Assembly: GCA_013180625.2 (NCBI GenBank)
Contig: SNVD02013915.1
Span: forward strand, 1 to 64,000
Length of the DNA stretch: 64,000 bases
From: Boswellia sacra
Lineage: Eukaryota; Streptophyta; Magnoliopsida; Sapindales; Burseraceae
Direction: 5' to 3'
The position numbers were made by a program, and so were the translations under genes. Position 1 is the first letter of the stretch, and the number at the start of each line of letters is the position of its first letter. Under the pieces are notes generated by a model. That model saw only the letters and a program-made list of their open reading frames with translations, did not search any database and was not told where the DNA came from. Of this stretch, positions 59,401 through 64,000 are shown piece after piece.

Positions 59401-60954
59401 TTTTTTTAACTGTATCGTATCTTCATTTGACAATACTTTCAAACATATTTTAAACGGGTTCTTGCTTATGTTCATTTGATAAAAGTTATTTCTTAAAGTG
59501 TACTTTTTTTATTTTTATTTGATAATGATTTTTGACATATTTTTGGAACGTTGATATACAACGAATGGATACTAAGTGTATCTCCATTGTCCAAAAGTGT
59601 TATTGTTTCTTTTATTCGCTAAAATTTATAATTATAGCATGCAATTATTTATTTTGATTCGAAAGCTCTTTTAGTCATATTTTCGAAAGTGCTATTGTTA
59701 ATTTTTTTATAACATTTATTTTACAAACTGTTATTGTTTCTTTTTATTTGATATCATATATTTTATAAGTTGTTAATTTTCATTTTTTTATAATTTTTTA
59801 ATCATATTTTTATGCATTATTGTTTATTTTTATTTGCTAATGTTTATTATACAAATTGTTAGTGTTTATGTTTATTTGATATTATTTAGTTTTTAAACTA
59901 TTATTATTTATTTTTAACTGATAACACTTTTAGCCAATATTTTAAAAGTGGTATTATTTTTGTTCTTTTGATAATGCTTTTAGCCACATTTAATAAATGC
60001 TATTGCTTTTTTTATTTGATAACATTTATTTTTTAAACTGTTAGTGTTTATATTCATTTGATAGCACTTCTACTCATATTTTATAAGTGTTATTGTTTAT
60101 TTCTATTTGACAACATTTAGTTTATAATGTGTCCTTTGATAACGCTTATAGTCATATTTTAGAAAGTGTTACTATTAATTTTTTTATGACATTAATTTTA
60201 CAAAAATACTATTGCTTATTTTCATTTGATGTGATATATTTCATGGAATAATACCACATCTGCAACCCATTTATAATAAACTCTTCCTACAACATGAGTT
60301 GAGAAAATCCTATGAAAGATATAATTACCATATCATGCATTGTAACTTGTGTTATTCATTTTGTTTTTTACCTCTTTTATGAATTATAGCCAATGCAAAT
60401 TATAAGAAGTTGGTTATAGAATTTGGTTATAAATGTAGCATTGCTCTATTTCATAAGATGTTATTGTTTATTTCTATTTTATAGTGCTTTTAGTCATTTC
60501 AAATATGCATTATTGTTTATTTTTATTTTCTAGATTTATTATATGAAGTGTTATTGTTTATAGTTATTTGATAAAATTTGTTTTACGTGATGTTTATTCT
60601 TTATTTTTTTTGATAGCATTTTTATAATATTTTATAAATGTTAGCAAAAGTTTTTTTTGTGGCTATTAATTGCAATTATTATCAGTAGTATTTTTTTCTC
60701 TAGTACTTTTTTGTGACTAGTCTATAACTATTTATTAATTTTTTTCAACTTGTAATAAATAATCCAACCCGTTTATCTGTTTAATATGAAGCTTATCATA
60801 TAGTAATTAATTTAAATGAGATTTTTAATTTTATTAATTTTTAACTAATTTTTGGGAGAAAATAAAAAACTTTAATTGTTCTACCAAGTTGGCGAAATTA
60901 CATTTGAACCATGGTGCAATCATAAGGTTAACAAAATAAAGTTGCACCTATATT

Positions 60955-61200
60955 TGCGATGAAAGTTTTTGGCCTAGTGGTGAACACCTAATCCTGACAA
61001 TTTGTATTAAAGTTTGGTCATATGTTTGATTCCTTTGGATGGCATGTTGCTTGCAAATGAGTGGGATAAATGTGGAGGTTGAGGTGCTCTGTGCTAGGGG
61101 TTTGAGCCGGGGTGGCTAAATCACAATCGAACCATGGGGATGGTTGGTAATCAAGGGGCTAAGCTTAGGGGTGGTCAAATTAATCATGGTCAAAATATAA
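60955..61200 (+). mobile_element. Probable tRNA-derived SINE
   Basis: TGGCCTAGTGG (60970-60980) fits the polymerase III box A and GTTTGATTC (61024-61032) a decayed box B. The following non-tRNA part is moderately GC-rich compared with its surroundings (ggtttgagccggggtgg). The A-B spacing is slightly long and no clear tail or target duplication was found. Confidence 0.5.
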
Positions 61201-61263
61201 GCGGTTATGGTCAACCCAAAAAAAGTGTTTAATGCTCACACTTTTAATAAATGTTGTTATTGT

Positions 61264-62186
61264 CACTACAAGAAAATGGGCCTTTTACGGCGGGCCAAAA
61301 CCGCGGTAAAAGCCCATCTACGGCAGACATACGGCGGTTTAAGCCCGCCGTATAAAATGACATCGTAAAAACTAATTTATTTTTTACCACGGTTTTGGCC
61401 CGTCGTAATAGTGGTTTTACCGCAGTCACAATGACTGCTGTAGAATTTCGTGGTCTTATGTAAAATTATTTACCGCAGGCTCATTGCCCGTCGTAAAAGG
61501 TTTATTGCATTAACTGCAGTCATGAGGCCCACAGTAAAAAAACTTCAAGTCCCGAACCCTTTTGGCTATTTTTTATGAAATCTAGGCTGTAACCATTTTT
61601 TAATCTATTTTTTTCTAATATATTTTAATCTATTTTAATCTATGCTCAAGTCCCGGAACCCATAGTGGTGGACCAATGTTGACATTCTATAGCAATTTTA
61701 AATGAAATGGATGTTGAATCACTTGAAATAATAAAATTGGCACACAAAAACTTTATGTACATTATAAGTACAAATTTCACACAAAGAAATCAGAGTATTC
61801 GTTACAACAAGAGATTTTGCCAATTACTGGACTTCTCTCCTTACAAATACATAAGAAGTACTCAAAAGACTCATAACTTTCTATTCAATTTATGGGTCCT
61901 CAGTTCTTTTACCTAAACCCACTATTCATGTGTTGAGATGTTCACATCGTCACCATCAATAAGATATAAAAATAAACACCATAATGCTATACGTATGAAA
62001 TGGAACAAGCATCTAAAATAGGAAGAAACAAAAGTACTTCTTCTTAAGCCTTTTCATTCTGCTACCAGTAGCCTTCTTCTTCCCATTTGGAACTACTGTG
62101 TCGCTGTGAAGTAAACAAGTACTGTACCAACAAACACATCATTTCTCATACCTACTCTTGATAATATCATAGAGTTCTTCCCCCTA
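61264..62186 (+). mobile_element. Left end of CACTA transposon A with GC-rich subterminal repeats
   Basis: Starts CACTACAAGAAAATGGGCC. The next 270 bp hold many copies of a ttttaccgcgg / ccgcggtaaaa-type motif in both orientations, many of them mutated (ttaccgcagg, taccacgg). A reading on the minus strand at 62090-62030 (VVPNGKKKATGSRMKRLKKK) looks like a basic C-terminus. The element is interrupted at 62187 by a second CACTA end in the same orientation. Its right end is not seen. Confidence 0.7.
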
Positions 62187-64000
62187 CACTACAAGAAAAT
62201 CGGCCTTTTACCGCGGGCCGAAACCGCGGTAAAAGGCCGTCTGCGGCGGGCCTACGACGGTTATAGCCCGCCGTATAAAATAGCGCCGTAAAAAATTTTT
62301 TACTTTTTACCGCGATTTTAGCCCGCGGTAAACGTAGTTTTACTGCGGACTGAGAGCCCGAAGTAAATATTTGTGGTCTGGCCCAATTTTTTAACGGCGG
62401 GCCTAAAACCGCGGTAAATAATTTAACCGCGGGCCGTCCAGCCCGCCGTTAATTTATTTACGGCCCGCGGTTAATTTATTTACCGCGGGCCAGAAAACCG
62501 CGGTTAAGTTATTTACCGCGGTTTTATGCCCGCCGTAAAAGAATCCCATATTTATCATTTTACCGCGGTTGGTTTGCCTGCGGTAAAAAAGCACTGTAGT
62601 TCCAGGATGTTGTGGTAGTTTTATTAAATCCGGGCCTAGAACCTTATTTTCACCTGTAACCATATATTTTCACCTGTATCCATATTTTCAATCTATTTTT
62701 TTAAATAATTTCAAAAATTCATAATATGAATACATGAACCAATAAGATGATATTCCAGTAGAAAATAAGTGTACAATATCAAAGTATATTTATTTGCAAT
62801 ACAACATAAATAATAAGTTAGACATTCACATACAACATAAGAGTACCATATTTATTTGCAAATTCAACAATAATAGAAGTTTAGAACTATGAAATATGTC
62901 TACAAGTCTTATTCCCATTGAAGTTGTCATATGAAAAAAACCTGCACAAATAAAATGTAATAATTAGATGTCTTACTATTACTAAGTTTATTAAAGAAGT
63001 TTAGGTAAATGTTATATGCCAAAATTTGTTTATTACTGAGTGATGATAAATAACTTCATATATACCTAAATCTCCTCATTCTCCTCTTCATTTGTTGTTG
63101 CAGCGTCTGTGTTGCCGCGATTTCGGTGTGCACTAGAAGCATCCGGAACTGAAGCCTAAGACAATGTAAAAAGTTCAGAAAAACTTTTAGTCCTAAACAG
63201 TTCATCATCAAGTTCGATTTTTTCATAGTTCATATACTTGTGAGAAAGGAACATCAAGTTAAAGTTAAGTAGATACCTGAGGTCGCACAGGTGGTGGCAG
63301 CTGCTCTTCGATGTCTGGAAATTTCTGTTGGAGAAAGTTGTACAACTAAGTATTGTAGTCCTTCAATTCTTTATTCTCCACCCGCATTTCATGCAACTCT
63401 TGATGCAATTTGTCCACATCAACAGGTTGAGAAGAGCAATGACTTTTAACAATAGATGGAGATGGACCGTGGCCATATGTACGAGCATAACCACGATGAT
63501 CACGTCCCATTACATCATAAAATACTCGCTCTGCCGCTGCATCTGTTCGTTGATCATCAGGTATTCTCGACATTCCTTCTCTTAATTGGCTCTACAAAAT
63601 GATGAGAATAAATCAAATGGTAATAAAGAGGATCGTGTAATCAATTTCATACAAAATGTAATAGGAAATAAGTTAAGTTAAAAAACGTACAATTATTTCG
63701 CCACTCTCATTATCAACCACATCTCCACTACTTGTAGTTCTAGTCTTAATAAACACACTGACGCGATCAGTTCGACATCTTAATAAAGAAAAGAATTATT
63801 AGTTTGCAATTACAAATGAAGAAAGTTACAAATAAACCGTGTTAACTACCATTGCAAAATCTCAAACAATTCATATGAATTTAGATGTTGTTAAAACTTA
63901 CCTCTTCTCTCTTTTTTGCAAAAGAAGTGCGTCCAGTCCTATGAAGCGCAAATTGATGGGCACGATTTGCCTTATTTCTCTCTGCCTGAATCTGTAATTA
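62187..64000 (+). mobile_element. Left part of CACTA transposon B (continues beyond the window)
   Basis: Starts CACTACAAGAAAATCGGCC; the three bases before it (cta, 62184-62186) would be the target duplication. From 62187 to about 62600 at least a dozen copies of ttaccgcgg / ccgcggtaa / gcccgccgt form the subterminal repeat. A Transposase_24-like gene follows on the minus strand from 63066 to beyond 64000. This is the least decayed DNA element in the window. Confidence 0.85.
63066..64000 (-). pseudogene. TNPA/Transposase_24-like (Ptta/En/Spm) gene, four 3' exons with one in-frame stop
   Basis: Exons read from right to left: 64000-63902 (IQAERNKANRAHQFALHRTG, then RTSFAKKREE), 63778-63691 (CRTDRVSVFIKTRTTSSGDV, DNESGEII), 63591-63277 (IPDDQRTDAAAERVFYDVM, RDHRGYARTYGHGPSPS, VDKLHQELHEMRVENKEL) and 63155-63066 (SVPDASSAHRNRGNTDAA, acidic end, stop). 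NKANRA..F.HRTG.SFA and the FYDVMG..R.GYAR.YG pattern mark plant Ptta/En/Spm transposase proteins that bind subterminal repeats. A TAG after KDYNT (about 63346), in an otherwise continuing exon, truncates the coiled-coil tail by about 50 residues. The N-terminal part is outside the window. Confidence 0.8.

Larger units (their letters stand above)
57560..60680. repeat. AT-rich composite tandem array, split by a Mutator-like element
   Basis: Two alternating unit types recur: gataacgcttttagccatatttt...gtgttattgtttatttttattt (about 49 bp) and gataacatttattttacaaactgttattgttt.. (about 42 bp), clearest from 59440 to 60640, with the gataatgcttttagcca unit also at 57820 just before the inserted element. 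Units differ by many point changes. No coding potential. Confidence 0.7.

Noticed and set aside
62454..62663. Minus-strand open frame in the CACTA subterminal region
   Set aside because: It is the translation of GC-rich subterminal repeats.

Overview
This is AT-rich, transposon-dense nuclear DNA from a flowering plant, most likely a eudicot. The evidence is plant-type exon/intron fragments (COX10, augmin subunit 5, NADP-isocitrate dehydrogenase, callose synthase, LAZ1, spinster transporter, kinesin), a TIR-NBS-LRR resistance pseudogene, and plant lineages of LTR retrotransposon (Athila-like and chromovirus-like Ty3/gypsy, Sirevirus-like Ty1/copia), CACTA, Mutator-like and PIF/Harbinger-like elements. 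I see no host gene that looks complete and functional. The species cannot be named from the sequence alone.

Layout. 1-2170: 5' end (gag, primer-binding site, 5' LTR) of an Athila-like element on the minus strand, running off the left edge. 2568-14831: a same-strand series of partial genes with introns kept, in order COX10 last exon, AUG5, an exportin-7-like exon, nine isocitrate dehydrogenase exons, an unrecognised four-exon piece, callose synthase, LAZ1, kinesin and spinster. This array ends near a CACTA transposon right terminus at 15931 that is preceded by about 600 bp of ATTTGACGG-type subterminal repeats. The best explanation is a multi-gene transduplication carried by a CACTA element whose left end is not in the window. 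15932-24130: AT-rich DNA with several internal duplications and a 1311-bp Harbinger-like MITE. 24130-31170: a 5'-truncated, repeatedly disabled Sirevirus-like element (plus strand) with a 967-bp tandem duplication, an extra ORF after pol, and a 3' LTR rich in GTCGAG.

31172-33000 (minus strand): an intronless LOG (cytokinin-activating enzyme) pseudogene, a 66-bp tandem repeat and an unrecognised frameshifted ORF. 33127-40003: a second Athila-like element (minus strand) with gag, protease, RT, RNase H and integrase but no visible 3' LTR. Its 5' LTR lies inside a TIR-NBS-LRR pseudogene (40020-40939). About 41530-46705 and 50789-56165: two decayed Ty3/gypsy elements (minus strand), each with both LTRs. 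46821-48474 and 57851-59400: two members of a Mutator-like family; the second contains a further 394-bp element with a perfect 9-bp target duplication and itself sits in a long AT-rich tandem array (about 57560-60680). 60955-61200: probable tRNA-derived SINE. 61264 and 62187: left termini of two related CACTA elements; the second carries a TNPA/Transposase_24-like gene (minus strand) that leaves the window on the right.

The genes do not form a working pathway. The window records layered transposition: capture of gene pieces, retrotransposon insertion into a resistance gene, nested DNA elements, and local tandem duplication after inactivation.
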